A DNA stretch of 14,292 nt from Clostridia bacterium (GTDB taxonomy: Bacteria > Bacillota_A > Clostridia > Oscillospirales > CAG-272): NCBI GenBank assembly GCA_017542695.1, contig JAFXWT010000326.1, positions 1 to 14,292 of the forward strand, in the 5' to 3' direction. The position numbers and the translations under genes were made by a program. Each line of letters opens with the position of its first letter. Position 1 is the first letter of the stretch. Shown in pieces: positions 14,144-14,292 of the stretch. Under the pieces are notes generated by a model. The model had not been told where the DNA came from. It saw nothing but the letters and a program-made list of their open reading frames with translations, and made no database searches.

Positions 14144-14292
14144 ATGGCAAAATGCGATAACTGTGGACGAGAAGCCGATATCAAGGAGTGTAGGATCAAA
14201 GATAGCATGGGTGTGCGTTATCGCAATTTCTGCGACGATTGTATAGTCACACTCAGCGGGGATGCTCAGGTTGATATCCTTAATGTACCTGA
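14144..14292 (+). CDS. Start of a small zinc-binding protein (3' end outside window)
   Basis: The first 49 codons are visible and the frame is open at the window edge. It starts with MAKCDNCGREADIKEC, and a second pair occurs as FCDDC, so C4-x2-C7 and C30-x2-C33 can form a zinc ribbon. AAGGAAGGAG at 14124-14133 lies 10 nt before the ATG, and the gap to the polymerase stop is 18 nt, so it belongs to the same operon. The function is not known; it may be a small accessory protein of the polymerase or of the element. Confidence 0.65.
   Translation, partial: MAKCDNCGREADIKECRIKDSMGVRYRNFCDDCIVTLSGDAQVDILNVP

Noticed and set aside
1..14292. CRISPR array, tRNA, rRNA, transposase or integrase
   Set aside because: No regular short repeats with spacers, no tRNA or rRNA-like segments and no recombinase motifs were seen on either strand.

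Overview
This window reads as part of the accessory, mobile-element DNA of a Clostridia-type Firmicute, most likely an integrative/conjugative element or large plasmid, possibly a prophage. The reasons are strong AAGGAGG-like ribosome binding sites, moderate GC, a PcfJ-family protein, a UvrX-like Y-family polymerase, and a RecD2-like helicase next to a RecJ-like nuclease. All genes lie on the + strand and are closely packed. No conjugation, integrase, capsid, rRNA, tRNA or CRISPR feature is visible, so the class of element is an inference.

Left part (1-7843): a RecD2-like helicase entering from the left edge, a small zinc-ribbon protein translationally coupled to it, a small unknown protein with a KCGHVG motif, a PcfJ-domain protein with two zinc ribbons, a RecJ/DHH exonuclease, and an unknown 295-aa protein in the RecJ transcription unit. 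Middle part (7850-9127): a stand-alone PemK/MazF-type toxin gene between a promoter and a terminator, then a separately promoted HTH (Xre) plus LURP-one-like pair. Right part (9128-14292): an AT-rich orphan gene that looks inserted, a NYN-domain protein, an AT-rich CbxX/SpoVK-type AAA+ ATPase, a UvrX-like Y-family DNA polymerase with a clamp-binding motif, and the start of a small zinc-binding protein.

Two observations stand out. First, four intergenic regions (2470, 2881, 5174, 7887) carry the same element, TTTTCTTGAAAC-N15-CGTA, each 33-45 nt ahead of a start codon. Three of the four directly follow a hairpin whose T-rich tail merges with the element. This looks like a common promoter for the element's genes; TGAAAC-N15-CGTA resembles ECF-sigma promoters, though it also fits a TTGAAA-N18-TAnTAt housekeeping promoter. 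Second, the 3' end of the LURP-one-like gene occurs twice (9042-9127 and 10005-10093), on either side of the AT-rich gene. The three substitutions in the 81-bp aligned core are all synonymous. This is the footprint expected if a single-gene cargo entered the 3' end of that gene while supplying a replacement 3' end.

Together the recognisable genes form a DNA repair/replication set (helicase, 5'-3' exonuclease, translesion polymerase) mixed with conjugative-element accessory proteins and small regulatory or toxin genes. There is no stretch above 300 bases without a gene.
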